This document shows positions 20,854-31,550 of a stretch of DNA of 64,000 nucleotides, one piece after another; position 1 is the stretch's first letter; each line of letters begins with the position of its first letter. This DNA comes from Rana temporaria. Taxonomy: Eukaryota; Chordata; Amphibia; Anura; Ranidae. The position numbers and the translations under genes were made by a program. The DNA lies in contig NC_053494.1 of the NCBI RefSeq assembly GCF_905171775.1, forward strand, positions 200,519,498 to 200,583,497, read 5' to 3'. The notes under the pieces are model-generated. The model did not search any database. It was not told where the DNA came from and worked only from the letters and a program-made list of their open reading frames with translations.

Positions 20854-21641
20854 CAGTGGTCTCCAAACTGCGGCCCTGGGGCCGGATGTGGCCCTTTGCT
20901 TGCCTTTGAGGCAATTTTCCTGCCAATGACACCAACAACGGGGTACTATTCCTCCCACTGACACCAATGATGGGGCACGATTCCTCCGAATGACACCAAT
21001 GACAGGGCACTATTCTTCCCACTGACACCAATGACAGGGCACTATTCTTCCCACTGACACCAATGACAGGGCACTATTCTTCCCACTGACACCAATGACA
21101 GGGCACTATTCCTCCCAATGACACCAATGACAGGGCACTATTCTTCCCACTGACACCAATGATGGGGCACTATTCCTCCCACTGACACCAATGACAGGGC
21201 ACTATTCCTCCCACTGACACCAGTGATGGGGCACTATTCCTTCCAATGACACCAATGATGGGGCACAATTCCTCCGAATGACACCAATGACAGGGCACTA
21301 TTCCTCCCACTGACACCAATGACAGGGCACTATTCCTCCCACAGACACCAATGATGGGGCACTATTCCTCCCACTGACACCAATGACAGGGCACTATTCT
21401 TCCCACTGACACCAATGATGGGGCACTATTCCTCCCACTGACACCAATGACAGGGCACTATTCTTCCCACTGACAACAGTGATGGGGCATAATTCCTTCC
21501 ACTGAAATAAAAAAAAGGGGCACTTTTCCTCCCAACCACACCAGTTTGGACATTGTTTACTCCCACTGGGCACAGTTCGGCCCCCCTGAAGTCTGAAGGA
21601 CAGTAAACCGGCCCTTTCTTTAGAAAGTTTGGAGACCCCTG
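20854..21641. mobile_element. hAT-like MITE with internal minisatellite, nested in Tc1
   Basis: It starts CAGTGGTCTCCAAACTGCGG and ends AAAGTTTGGAGACCCCTG. The 8-bp flanks GTCTATCA (20,846-20,853) and ATCTATCA (21,642-21,649) match at 7 of 8. Removing it rejoins the Tc1 5' sequence. Related copies lie at 37,586-38,446. Confidence 0.82.
20930..21495 (+). repeat. Minisatellite, 32-bp unit, about 17 copies
   Basis: The unit is ACTATTCTTCCCACTGACAC followed by CAATGACAGGGC, with GATGGGGC and CCTCC variants interspersed. Contained entirely in the hAT-like element. Confidence 0.94.
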
Positions 21642-21743
21642 ATCTATCACATAAAGTCCCAATAAAATACATTTACGTTTTTGGTTGTAACATGACAAAA
21701 TGTGGAAAATTTCAAGGGGTATGAATACTTTTTCAAGGCACTG

Positions 21744-22141
21744 TGTATGAATGGTTATCATTGGAAAACGTGGGGAACGACTTGTCGTGCGAATTTGCCA
21801 TCCAAAGTCGCATGAAAAGTCGCACAAGTGGGAATCGGAGTCTTGAAGAGGTAGTAAGTAAGAGGAAGAGGAAATTTCTTGTTGATGTCAGAGGTCAGAG
21901 GAGAATGATTCCAGATGATAGAAAGGCAACAATAACTGAAAAAGCCACTTGTTACAACCAAGGTATGCACAATACCATCTCTGAAAGAACAAGACATCAA
22001 ACCTTGAAGCAGATGGGCCACAGCAGCAGAAGACCACACTGGGACACCAGATTGGCGGCCTTATTGAGATAGCTATAAAGGATTAGGTATCAAACTGAAT
22101 TTGTTTGCAGTACATGGCTGAAGACAAAAGGAGGATTTTGA
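21744..22141. other. Unassigned intergenic DNA
   Basis: A 109-codon plus-strand frame starts at 21,743 and has mixed, non-repetitive composition. I recognise no family and give it low weight. No other features seen. Confidence 0.35.
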
Positions 22142-22149
22142 TTGGTGGC

Positions 22150-23656
22150 CAGCGGCGGTCCATCCATAGGGGGCGCTGTAGCGCCGCCCCCTCTGGCTCT
22201 TGCACCGCCACTGAAAATAACATGCATTCATGCATTGCATGAATGTATGTTATTATTGCCAGCTGCCGCTGGTCTATTCAAGGTGGCCGGACATTGAGCG
22301 CCGACCACCTGAATAACGGCAGCTGGTTGGCTGTGCGGAAGTGCCTATCAGAGCCAGCTGCTTTGATAGGCTTTCTGTGTACAGCCCTCGTCCTCCCGGA
22401 TGTCTTATCCATGGAACGTATGGGGTGCGTTCCTTGAATAAGACTGAGCCAATCAGGTTCGCTAATTCTGTGTATCGGTAACCTGATTGGCTGAAGCGTC
22501 ACCAAGGCGGAAGAAGAAGACATGGAGGGACGTCGAAGGATTAAGGTAAGTGCATTTTACAGGGCACAGCGGCGACAATGGGCACAGAGGCGACAAAGGG
22601 CACAGTGGCATCAATGGGCACAGTAGTGACAATGGGCACAGTGGTGACAATGGGCACAGTGGCAACAATTAAAGGGCCCAGTGAAATGCAACAGTGACAT
22701 GGCAACAATGGGCGCAGTAGTAACAATGGGCACAGTGGCATCAATGGGCACCGTGGCATCAATGGGCACAGTAGTGACAATTGGCACAGCGGCGACAATT
22801 GAGGGGCATAGTGGTGACAATTGGCACAGTGGCGACAATTGAGGGGCACAGTGGCTGTGTTTGATGGCATGGCACAGTGGTGACAATTGATGGCATGGCA
22901 CAGTGACTGCGTTTGATGGCATGGCACAGTGACTGCATTTGGCATGGCACAGCGACTGCGTTTGATGGCATGGCACAGTGACTGCATTTGAGGGCATGGC
23001 ACAGTGACTGCGTTTGAGGGCATGGCACAGTGACTGCGTTTGAGAGCATGGCACAGTGACTGCGTTTGATGGCATGGCACAGTGACTGCGTTTGATGGCA
23101 TGGCACAGCGGCTGCATTTGATGGCATGGCACAGTGACTGCGTTTGAGGGCATGGCACAGTGACTGCGTTTGAGGGCATGGCACAGTGACTGCGTTTGAG
23201 GGCATGGCACAGTGACTGCGTTTGATGGCATGGCACAGTGACTGCGTTTGATGGCATGGCACAGCGGCTGCATTTGATGGCATGGCACAGTGACTGTGTT
23301 TGATGGCATGGCACAGCGACTGCGTTTGATGGCATGGCACAGTGACTGCGTTTAATGGCATGGCACAGCGACTGTGTTTGATGGCATGGCACAGTGACTG
23401 CGTTTGATGGCATGGCACAGTGAATATGTTTGATGGCATGGCACAGCGGCTGCGTTTGATGGCATGGCACAGTGACTGCGTTTGATGGCATGGCACAGTG
23501 ATGCGAATTGATGGCATAGTGACTGCATTTGATGGCATGGCACAGTGGTGATAATTGATGGCACAGTGGCTGCATTTGATGGGCACAGTGAGGCTTCAAT
23601 TTTTTTTTTTTTACGTTTGCGCCCCCCCAAAAAAATTTGAGCACCAGCCACCACTG
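22150..23656. mobile_element. hAT-like element, target duplication TTGGTGGC, with large internal array
   Basis: It begins CAGCGGCGGTCCATCC and ends GCACCAGCCACCACTG, imperfect inverted copies. Perfect 8-bp flanks TTGGTGGC lie at 22,142-22,149 and 23,657-23,664. The left arm holds a GC-rich palindrome (GGGGGCGCTGTAGCGCCGCCCCC). No transposase. The CAGTGGCGGCTGGTG end type recurs at 47,661 and 54,665. Confidence 0.85.
22562..23590 (-). repeat. Minisatellite, 26-bp unit with shorter variants, about 35-40 copies
   Basis: The dominant unit is GGCATGGCACAGTGACTGCG followed by TTTGAT. The left edge (22,562-22,860) is a different, shorter unit, GGGCACAGTGGCGACAAT. The transition suggests stepwise growth from an original GGCACAGTGG word. 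The 386-codon minus-strand frame over it is an artefact of stop-free units. Confidence 0.94.
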
Positions 23657-23664
23657 TTGGTGGC

Positions 23665-24058
23665 CACAAGACATAATAAACTTTTCATACAAAACCCCCA
23701 AATGTTTGATTTCCAGGGATTCCGCCCTCCTGCCTGGAAGGCCACCTACCGTATATAATCCAGGCCGCCCTATAATTCAGAGAACTAATCCAGAGAACGA
23801 TTCCATGTTTTATCTGGTTTTTGTATCACATCTAGAGATGCTGATGTCTTCTCCCCCCAGAGTTAATGTACGGCCTCTGGAAAGACTCCAAGTGGAAATG
23901 TTTGGACTTATGAAAAACTCTTCAATAAAAAAGAATTTAATTAAAAAAAAAATGTAGAAGTAAGAAGTTTGGAATCTTCCATAAAGCACTCCTCCGCTTC
24001 AGGCTGTGAAGAGATGGAGAGAGTGCTAGCAGAGCGAGCGCCGTCAGGGGTGCCAAAT
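23665..24058. other. Unassigned intergenic DNA
   Basis: No gene or recognised repeat; AT-rich with A runs near 23,925-23,955. Confidence 0.35.
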
Positions 24059-24062
24059 TTAA

Positions 24063-24524
24063 CCGCTTGCTGACCGTATAATTTACCTAAATGGCGGCAA
24101 GGCGGCTCTGCCGCGCAGAATCACGTACCTAGTACACGACCTGGGATTTCCGGGTCTGGGGCGCCAGCGACCCGCTCCTGCTGTGATTACACATAGTGGG
24201 AGATGATCCTCGAGTACCGCGGACTCATTAGGAAAAGAGCCAGAATGGCAATCTGCCTATGTAAACAAAGCAGATCGCCGTTCTGTCTGTAGGGAAGGCA
24301 TGGATCCTGTGTTCCTGCAAAGCAGAGACATGGATCCATGCCTTCCCTTAGTAAAAGCATCTCACCCACAGTACACAAACACAGGCTAGGCACACAGTTA
24401 ACCCTTTGATTGCCCCTGATGTTAACCCCTTCCCAGCTGTCATTAGTCCAGTGACAGTGCATATTTTTAGCATTGATCACTGTATTAGTGTCACTGGTCC
24501 CCAATAAAGTGTCATAAGTGTCAG
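24063..24524 (-). mobile_element. Fam-A-related fragment, reverse orientation
   Basis: It begins CCGCTTGCTGACCGTATAA after TTAA at 24,059-24,062. It carries a GGATCCATGCCTTCCCT inverted pair around 24,297-24,348 and the family TTAACCCCTTCCCAGCTG block. It is cut by the Fam-C element at 24,528. Confidence 0.5.
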
Positions 24525-24527
24525 TTA

Positions 24528-24838
24528 GGCTACTTACACACTGAGGCGCTTTACAGGCGCTATAATGCTAAAAATAGCGCCTGCAAAGCGCCCTGAAAGA
24601 GCCGCTGCTGTCTCTCCAGTGTGAAACCCCCAAGGGTTTTCACACTGGATCGGTGCGCTAGCAGGACGGTATAAAAAAGTCCTCCTAGCATCATCTTTGC
24701 AGCACATTAGGAGCAGTAAATACACCACTCTTAAAGCGCCCCTGCCCATTGAAAGCGCCCCTGCCCATTGAAATCAATGGGCAGCGTGGCCAAACCACCC
24801 GCAAAGCGCTGCTGCAGCGGCTCTTTGCGGCCGGTTTT
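24528..24838. mobile_element. Fam-C MITE, right end lost
   Basis: TTA (24,525-24,527) precedes GGCTACTTACACACTGAGGC. The element has the family's GCGCTATAATGCTAAAAATAGCGC hairpin and CACTGGATCGGTGCGCTAGC. It merges into a Fam-B-type sequence at about 24,839. A 17-bp stretch (AAAGCGCCCCTGCCCATTG) is tandemly doubled near 24,733-24,770. Confidence 0.55.
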
Positions 24839-25339
24839 AAGCCACGATCCACGAACGTACACGCGGCTGTCGCATTCTTTTACGTCGTCTCTAGTCGGCT
24901 TTTTCCGGCGTATAGTTAAAGCTGGTGTTTTGCAGGGTATAGTTAGACTTGCCATGTTAAGTATGGCCGTTGTTCCCGCGTCAAAATTTGAAAACATTTT
25001 TTTTTTTGCGTAAGTCGTCCGTGCATCGGAATGGACGTAATTCACGTCTATGTTAAAAAAAATGCCGTCCTACCGACGTCATTTAGCGCAATGCACGGCG
25101 GGAAATTTAGGGTCGGCGCATGCGCAGTTCATTCAGGGCGGGGACGCGCTTCATTTAAATGAAACACGCCCCCTAATCGCCGATTTGAATTCCGCCGCCA
25201 GAGATAGACTACGCCGCCGTAACTTACGGCGCAAAATCTTTAAGGATTCGAAGATAACACAAGTAAGTTACGGCGGCGTATCGTATCTCTGATATGCTGC
25301 GCCGGGGCAGATCTTTGTGGATCTGCCCCACTGAGTCTC
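24839..25339. mobile_element. Fam-B right half, GGATCTGCCCC variant
   Basis: Family interior words (CCACGAACGTACACG, ATGTTAAGTATGGCCG, GCATGCGCAG) run to GTGGATCTGCCCC near 25,330. This is the same terminal variant as the copy at 1,659-2,982, marking a Fam-B subfamily. Confidence 0.6.
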
Positions 25340-25514
25340 TGTGCTTCTCTATGCAATGCAGGCAGATGATTTATAACTCCATAAATCTGAAATCCAATGC
25401 AGGAAAGGGGAGAGATCTGTGCAATGGACCGGGAAGAGGTAAAGTCATGGAGGAGACGTATCATACAGAGCTACGTACGTATCATACATATATAAATACA
25501 TACATACGTATCAT

Positions 25515-26521
25515 TAGGGTTGCCACCTGTACGGGATTCACCCGGACAGTTCGGGTTTTGAATCATGTGTCCAGGTTTCAGGCGGACTGAAACCCGGAAA
25601 CATTATTGAATTCAGACCAGGCTGTTTCTCCCCAAGGGCCAGATTCACATATAACTGCGGCGGCGTAACGTAACTTGCGTAACTTGCGATGAAATCCTCC
25701 GCCGGCGGCCTCCGGCGCAAGGCGGGCCAATTTAAATGGGCGTGTGCCATTTAAATTAGGCTCGCTCCCGCGCCGGACCTACTGCGCATGCTCCGTTTCG
25801 TAATTCCCGTCGTGCTTTGCGCGCCGTGACGTCATTTTTTTCGAACGGCGACGCGCGTAGCGTAATTCCGTATTCCCGGACGGCTTACGCAAACGACGTT
25901 ATTTTTTAAATTTCGACGCGGGAACGACGGCCATACTTTATACAGCAATACGATTGCTGCGTAAAGTTAAGGCACTAAAAAAAAACGACTAACTTTGCGA
26001 CGGGAAACTAGACTAGCGGCGACGTAGCGAACGTGAAAATCCGTCGGGAATTGGCGTAACTCCTAATTTGCATACCCGACGCTGGTTTACGACGCGAACT
26101 CCCCCCAGCGGCAGCCGCGGTATTGCATCTTAAGATCCGACAGTGTAAAACAATTACACCTGTCGGATCTTCTGGCTATCTATGCGTAACTGATTCTATG
26201 AATCAGTCGCATAGATAGAAACAGAGATACGACGGCGTATCAGCAGATACGCCGTTGTATCTCTTTGGTGAATCTGGCCCCAAGTAACTAAGATAGTCAC
26301 ACACAAATTTGTTGCTGTCCGAGAGCTTCAGCGGCCGTCTGGTGGCAGGTTTGGCATCACTGGAGGACAGGATGATGATGTCGGGAAGAGTAATCTGGCC
26401 ACACCCACCATTCGCTGCGGCACGCTATGCGCACCTCATTACTACTCTCCTCGGGGGACCCAAAGGTGTCCCACACAGCTAAAGTGTTCGGGTTTGGCTT
26501 GAAGAAAAGGTGGCAACCCTA
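25515..26521. mobile_element. hAT-like MITE, target duplication CGTATCAT, split by Fam-B
   Basis: It starts TAGGGTTGCCACCTGTACGG and ends AGAAAAGGTGGCAACCCTA. Perfect 8-bp flanks CGTATCAT lie at 25,507-25,514 and 26,522-26,529. The Fam-B element at 25,636-26,280 is nested inside. The same end type is embedded in each unit of the 588-bp tandem repeat at 35-37.6 kb. Confidence 0.85.
25636..26280. mobile_element. Fam-B MITE, target duplication CAA
   Basis: It begins GGGCCAGATTCACATA and ends GTGAATCTGGCCC, flanked by CAA (25,633-25,635 and 26,281-26,283). Complete, non-coding, with the usual hairpins such as AAGATCCGACAGTGTAA against TTACACCTGTCGGATCTT. Confidence 0.8.
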
Positions 26522-26529
26522 CGTATCAT

Positions 26530-26990
26530 ACATCTTCTGATTCCAAGCCGTATATTTGCCAAATCATAGTTCCTCCAGGAAGTGAAGCCGGATGTGCGAT
26601 AAGGAAGTAACCTGCATTATAATTATATTTTACTAAATCATCCAGAGGAATCAGCGCAATCAGGATATGACGCGTCATTAAGGGAGTTGTAAAGTAAAAA
26701 GAAATTCCACCTTAATGCAATCTATGCATTAAGGTGAAAAAACATCTGATGTTGCCGCCCCCCCCCCCCCCCCCCCCCCGAGCCCCCGTTATACTTACCT
26801 GACCCCTCGAAAGTCCCGCGCTCGGTCCCGAGATCCTCTTCGCCGCTCAGCCTGGCCGCCGATTGGCTAGAGCGGATGGATTGACAGCAGCGCAGCCATA
26901 TTCATACGTTCTTCTCCTGGATGGAGATTCTCTTGATACAAAGTGATTCAGGCTTGGGCGGGAGCCACTTTTAAACAGTCATCCTTCTAA
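26530..26990. other. Intergenic DNA with a partial Fam-D-like copy and a C22 run
   Basis: From about 26,690 to 26,900 the sequence parallels the element at 44,410 (GTTGTAAAG, CACCTTAATGCA...TGCATTAAGGTG hairpin, CCCCTCGAAAGTCCCGCGCTC), so it is a degraded copy. The C run at 26,758-26,779 is 22 bases. The rest is unassigned. Confidence 0.5.
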
Positions 26991-27020
26991 TTAAAGGGGT
27001 TGTAAAGGTACAATAGAATT

Positions 27021-28025
27021 ACATTACGCTGCGGCGGCGTAACGTATCCCATTTACGCTACACCGCCGCAGGTTTACAGCGTAAGTGCCTGATTCACAAA
27101 GCACTTACCTGTAAACTTGCGGCTGCGTAGCGTAAATCCGCTCCGCGCAAGCCCGCCTAATTCAAATGGGGCGGGCACCATTTAAATTAGGCGCGTTCCC
27201 GAGCCGAACGTACTGCGCATGCTCCGTCCCTAAAATTACCCGACGTGCATTGCGCTAAATGACGTCGCAAGGACGTCATTGGTTTCAACGTTAACGTAAA
27301 TGGCGTCCAGCGCCATTCACGGACGACTTACGCAAACGACGTGAAATTTAAAAATTCGACGCGGGAACGACGGCCATACTTAACATTGGTTAGGCCACCT
27401 AGAGGGCATGCTTAGTTTTACGCGACGCATCTCTACAGAAACGACGTAAATTTAGATCGACGGGCAAAGCGGACGTTCGTGAATCACCGTAACTAGTCAT
27501 TTGCATATTCTACGCCGACCGCAATGCAATCGCCACCTAGAGGCCGGCCTAGAATTGCAGCCTAAGATCCGACGGTGTAACACAGTTACACCTGTCGGAT
27601 CTTAGGCCCCGTACACACGAGAGGATCGATCCGCTGAAATTGATCTGCGGATCGGTTTCAGCGGGTAGATCCGCTGGTGTGTACGATCCAGCGGATCGAT
27701 CCGTCCGAACCCATCCCCCGCATGCGTCGTAATCATTTGACGCATGCGTTGGATATCCTTATATGACAGCGTCGCGCACGTCGCCGCGTCATCATCGCGG
27801 CGACGGCGCAACACGTCACCGCGGTGTGAATTCGGCGCGGATTTCGATCCGATGGTGAGTACAATCCAGCGGATCGAAATCCTCAGAGGATTTATCCGCG
27901 GAAACAGTCCAGGGGACCGTATCCGCGGATAAATCCTCTCGTGTGTACCCAGCATTAGGGCTATCTATGCGTAACCTGATTCTATGAATCAGGCGCATAG
28001 ATACGACAATCGTATCTCAGAGATA
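27021..28025. mobile_element. Fam-B MITE nested in Fam-D, ends trimmed
   Basis: Family interior is clear (TACGCTGCGGCGGCGTAACG at the left; CTATGCGTAACCTGATTC and CGCATAGATACGAC at the right), but GGGCCAGATTC ends are not present. It hosts the Fam-H element at 27,605-27,954. Confidence 0.65.
27605..27954. mobile_element. Fam-H MITE nested in Fam-B, TTA flanks
   Basis: It starts GGCCCCGTACACACGAGAGG and ends CTCGTGTGTACCCAGCA, flanked by TTA at 27,602-27,604 and 27,955-27,957. The arms contain repeated GATCCGCTGGAT-type inverted words. The outer Fam-B sequence GATCTTAGG...GGCTATC is rejoined on removal. Confidence 0.75.
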
Positions 28026-28517
28026 CTGTGTGGAGTTACAGACAGAAGAACAGGAAGTGAGGATTTCTCAGAAGAAATAAGGATATTTAAAAGCAAAATG
28101 GAAGGATGAGGTAAGTGAAGGAGGACTGCACTAAGGTAAAGGAAGCTATTTAGGGGAACATTTTTTATCCTTTACAACCCCTTTAAGCTCCCATATTGCC
28201 TATTTTTTTTTTAATTCTCTATTTTTATTTTTATTTTAAGAAAGAAAGAAATAAAAAAGAAGAACAGACATAATCCAATAACAATACAGACATCATATAT
28301 GGATATTACATTACATCTTCCTCTTCACCTATATTACATTGCATATATTACGTCAAAGGAAAATAATAATATATCCACAACGCCTTAAAGTCCAATATAA
28401 CGGGGGAAGAATGGCAAAACAGAATACTATTCCTTCTTTAACTTAAATCCATTTTTCCCCAGTTACTTCATCGCCCGCCCTAATTAATCCATATATTCCA
28501 TACTTTTTAATTTTTAA

Positions 28518-28996
28518 AGCGGGAGTTCACCCGAAATTTTTTTTTTAAGATTAGATTGAGGCTCATTTCGTCAAGGGGAATCGGATAGTTTTTTTTAATT
28601 TAAAGCAGTACTTACTGTTTTAGAGAGCGATCTTCTCCGCCGCTTCCGGGTATGGGCGTTCCTAGTTGATTGACAGGCTTCCGACGGTCGCATACATCGC
28701 GTCACGAGTAGCCGAAAGAAGCCGAGCGTCGGTGCGGCTCTATACGGCGCCTGCGCACCGGCGTTCGGCTACTTTCGGAAAATCATGACGCGATGTATGC
28801 GACCGTCGGAAGCCTGTCGGAAGCCTGTCAATCAACTAGGAACGCCCAGTCCCGCAGCCAATACCCGGAAGCGGCGGAGAAGATCGCTCTCTAAAACGGT
28901 AAGTACGGCTTTGATTTTAAAAAAACACCCGATTCCCCTTGACGAAATGAGCCTCAATCTAATCTTAAAAATTAACTTTTCGGGTGAACCTCCACT
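28518..28996. mobile_element. Fam-D MITE in L1 3' region, TTAA flanks
   Basis: The ends AGCGGGAGTTCACCCGAAA and TTTCGGGTGAACCTCCACT are flanked by TTAA (28,514-28,517 and 28,997-29,000). Long internal palindrome: GCCGCTTCCGGGTAT against ATACCCGGAAGCGGC, and a doubled GTCGGAAGCCT at 28,806-28,827. Confidence 0.8.
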
Positions 28997-29017
28997 TTAA
29001 GCTGATTCTTTCTTTAA

Positions 29018-29508
29018 AGGGGAGTTCCACCCACAATTTCACTTTTTAAATATAAATACCCCTGTAATACACAAGCTTAATGTATTCTAGTAAAGTTAGT
29101 CTGTAAACTAAGGTCCGTTTTGTTAGGTTGTTAGAGCATTTAGTTTGTTTATAATCTAGAAATAGACCGTGGCCATCTTAAGTGTGGGCATCATGAAGCC
29201 AGACTGTATGACTTCCTGGATTTCAGCCTTGCAGATCTCGCACATGCTCAGTGCTGCACACGCGATGTAATAGGTTTCAGTCAGGTTTATTTGCAAGGAC
29301 TACTGGGATACATGATGCCTATCCCAGAAACCCTTGCGAATAGCCTTGTGACTTAATAGCCTAGGCTAATAAGGAGGAGGAAGTAATGAAGGACTACAAA
29401 ATAAAGGTATTTACAAGCAACAAAATAAATTAAAATTGTCCATTCTTAACACTATGAGATTAGGGCATGCAGCACAGACAAACATAAAAAAATGGGTGGA
29501 ACTCCACT
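29018..29508. mobile_element. Fam-D MITE in L1 3' region, TTAA flanks
   Basis: The ends AGGGGAGTTCCACCC and GGGTGGAACTCCACT are flanked by TTAA (29,014-29,017 and 29,509-29,512). Only about 17 bp of LINE sequence separates it from the preceding Fam-D element. The interior is less palindromic than in other members. Confidence 0.75.
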
Positions 29509-29849
29509 TTAACTTTAACTTTTTCTTCCTTCCCCATTTCTTTTCCCCCGTTCCCTCACCCCTTATCCCCTCCTCAAGACCCCCATCTCCTCTACTTCCC
29601 GCCAACCCCTCCGCTGTCTTCTCCGATGCATGATGTCCAGATAACCTTCCTTTTTCTCTCTCTCCCTGTCAGACTAATTCTTATTCTTGCACCCCTAATA
29701 ACTTTTTACCTTCCTCTGATTGTACACATAACTCCCCCAAGGTGCCCATATCATTTTTATTTGTTCTTTCTTATCTATCGTCATTGGCAAAAGTTTCTTC
29801 ATTATTCCTATTTTCCTGACTTTATTAAGCCACATTGAAATTGAAGGTG

Positions 29850-30262
29850 CTTTAGACCCCTTTCACATTGAGGCGTTTTTCATGCGGTACAGCGCTAAAA
29901 ATAGCGCTGCTATACCGCATGAAAAAATCATGCCCTGCAGGCTTCAATGTGAAAGCCCGAAGGCTTTCACACTGAAGCGGTGCGCTAGCAGGACCGCTCC
30001 AAAAGTCCTGCTAGCCGCATCTTTGGAGCGGTATAGGAGCGGGGTGTTTACCGCTCCTATACCGTGCCTTCCCATTGAAATCAATGGGAAAGCGCGGTAA
30101 CATTGCGGGCGGTATTAACCCTTTTTCAGCCACAAGCGGGGGTTAAAACCTCACCGCTAGCGCCCCCGAATATCGCGGTAAATACGACGGTATAGCGGCA
30201 CTAAAAATAGCGCGGCTATACCGTCACCGCGGCTCCGCTGCCCAATGTGAAAGCAGCCTTAG
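29850..30262. mobile_element. Fam-C MITE within L1 ORF2, TTA flanks
   Basis: It starts GACCCCTTTCACATTGAGGC and ends CAATGTGAAAGCAGCC, each next to TTA. It is very similar to 5,805-6,174 across the CATGCGGTACAGCGCT hairpin. It separates the KLERS end of one LINE segment from the rest of the C-terminus. Confidence 0.78.
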
Positions 30263-30458
30263 GATCTTTCCAGTTTATTGCAATACAGCTTTTTGCCGCA
30301 TTTATCAAATGACACATCACTGACTTCATATATCGGTGGAATTTGTATATGATGTAACAGACAAAAAGCAGGATCATCTGGAATCTGATATTCCGGAAGT
30401 GATTGAGTAATTCTCTGCACTGTTTGCCAGAATTGTCTTATTAATGGACAACCCCAGA

Positions 30459-31550
30459 CAGTGGCGTCACTAGGGTTGGTGTCACCCGGTGCGGTAAAAC
30501 ATGGTGTCACCCCCCCCTCTGTCTAGGCTGCCCAGCACCAAACAGGCAGCGCACGGGCACGGGGCGCACCCCAAACCAGCCCCTGTAAATGATAGTATAG
30601 GGCAGTATAGTGGCAGGTTAGGGTAGTATAGAGTGGTATAGTGGCAGGTTGGTGTAGTAGGGTGGTATAGGACAGGTTAAGGTGGTATAGGGCATGTTGG
30701 GGTGATATAGGGTAGTTTGGGGTGGTATAGGGCAAGTTAGGGTTGCATAGGGCAGGTTGGGGTGGTATAAGGCAAGTTAGGGTGGTACAGGGATGGTTGG
30801 GGTGGTATAATGCAAGTTAGAGTGGCATAGGGCACGTTGGGATGGCATGGGAAAGGTTGGGGTGGTACAGGGCAAGTTAGGGTGGCATTGGGCAGGTTGG
30901 GGTGGTATAGGGCAAGTTATGGTGGCATAGGGAAGATTGGGGTGGTACAGGGCAAGTTAGGGTGGCACATGGCAAGTTTGGGTGGCATGGGAAAGTTTGG
31001 GGTGGTACAGGGCAGGCTGTGGTGGCACAGGGCAGGCTGGGTGGTACAGGGCAGGCTGGGGTGATACAGGGCTGTTTGGGGGGTACAGGGCAGGCTGGGG
31101 TGGTAAAGGGCTGTTTGGGGTGGTACAGGGCAGGCTGGGGTGGTACAGGGCAGGCTGGGGTGGTACAGGACAGGCTGTGGTGGCACAGGGCAGGCTGGGT
31201 GGTACAGGGCAGGCTGGGGTGGTACAGGGCAGGCAGGGGTGGTACAGGGCTGTTTGGGGGGGTACAGGGCAGGCTGGGGTGGTATAGGGCTGTTTGGGGT
31301 GGTACAGGGCAGGCTGGGGTGGTACAGGGCAGGCTGGGTGATACAGGGCAGGCTGGGGTGGTACAGGGCAGGCTGGGGTGGCACAGAGCAGGCTGGGGTG
31401 GTACAGGGCAGGCTGGGATTGCACAGGGCAGGCTGGGCATGTCAGCTAAAAAATAAAAAAAAAATAAAAAAAAACAGGATGGTGTCACCCCTCTAGCGGG
31501 TGTCACCCGGTGCGGACCGCACCCCCCGCACCCCCCTAGCAACGCCTCTG
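30459..31550. mobile_element. hAT-like element, target duplication ACCCCAGA, with internal array
   Basis: It starts CAGTGGCGTCACTAGGG and ends CCCCCTAGCAACGCCTCTG. Perfect 8-bp flanks ACCCCAGA lie at 30,451-30,458 and 31,551-31,558. A subterminal GGTGTCACCCGGTGCGG occurs near both ends. Inserted in the L1 ORF2 zinc-knuckle. No transposase. Confidence 0.88.
30590..31440 (+). repeat. Minisatellite, 20-bp unit, about 40 copies
   Basis: The unit is GGGCAGGCTGGGGTGGTACA. The left third is diverged (GGGCAAGTTAGGGTGGCATA-like) and the right two-thirds nearly uniform, a gradient of homogenisation. G-rich on the plus strand with many GGG/GGGG tracts. Long frames over it are artefacts. Confidence 0.94.

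Larger units (their letters stand above)
19749..21743 (-). mobile_element. Second Tc1/mariner element, 3' truncated, with two nested inserts
   Basis: The 5' terminal repeat on the minus strand is CAGTGCCTTGAAAAAGTATTC, ending at 21,743. It is followed by the family's TTTTGTCATGTTACAACC block and then a broken transposase. A hairpin MITE (20,559-20,703) and a hAT-like element with a minisatellite (20,854-21,641) lie inside its 5' untranslated part. The 3' end is lost at 19,749. Confidence 0.85.
26995..28182. mobile_element. Fam-D MITE in TTAA, containing Fam-B, containing Fam-H
   Basis: The ends AGGGGTTGTAAAGG and CCTTTACAACCCC are inverted, flanked by TTAA at 26,991-26,994 and 28,183-28,186. 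Its own sequence is only short flanks (26,995-27,020 and about 28,025-28,182). The middle is a Fam-B copy lacking the extreme ends. Confidence 0.75.

Noticed and set aside
22541..23701. 386-codon minus-strand frame rich in His, Cys and Pro
   Set aside because: Product of the 26-bp array; no zinc-finger spacing and no non-repeat domain.
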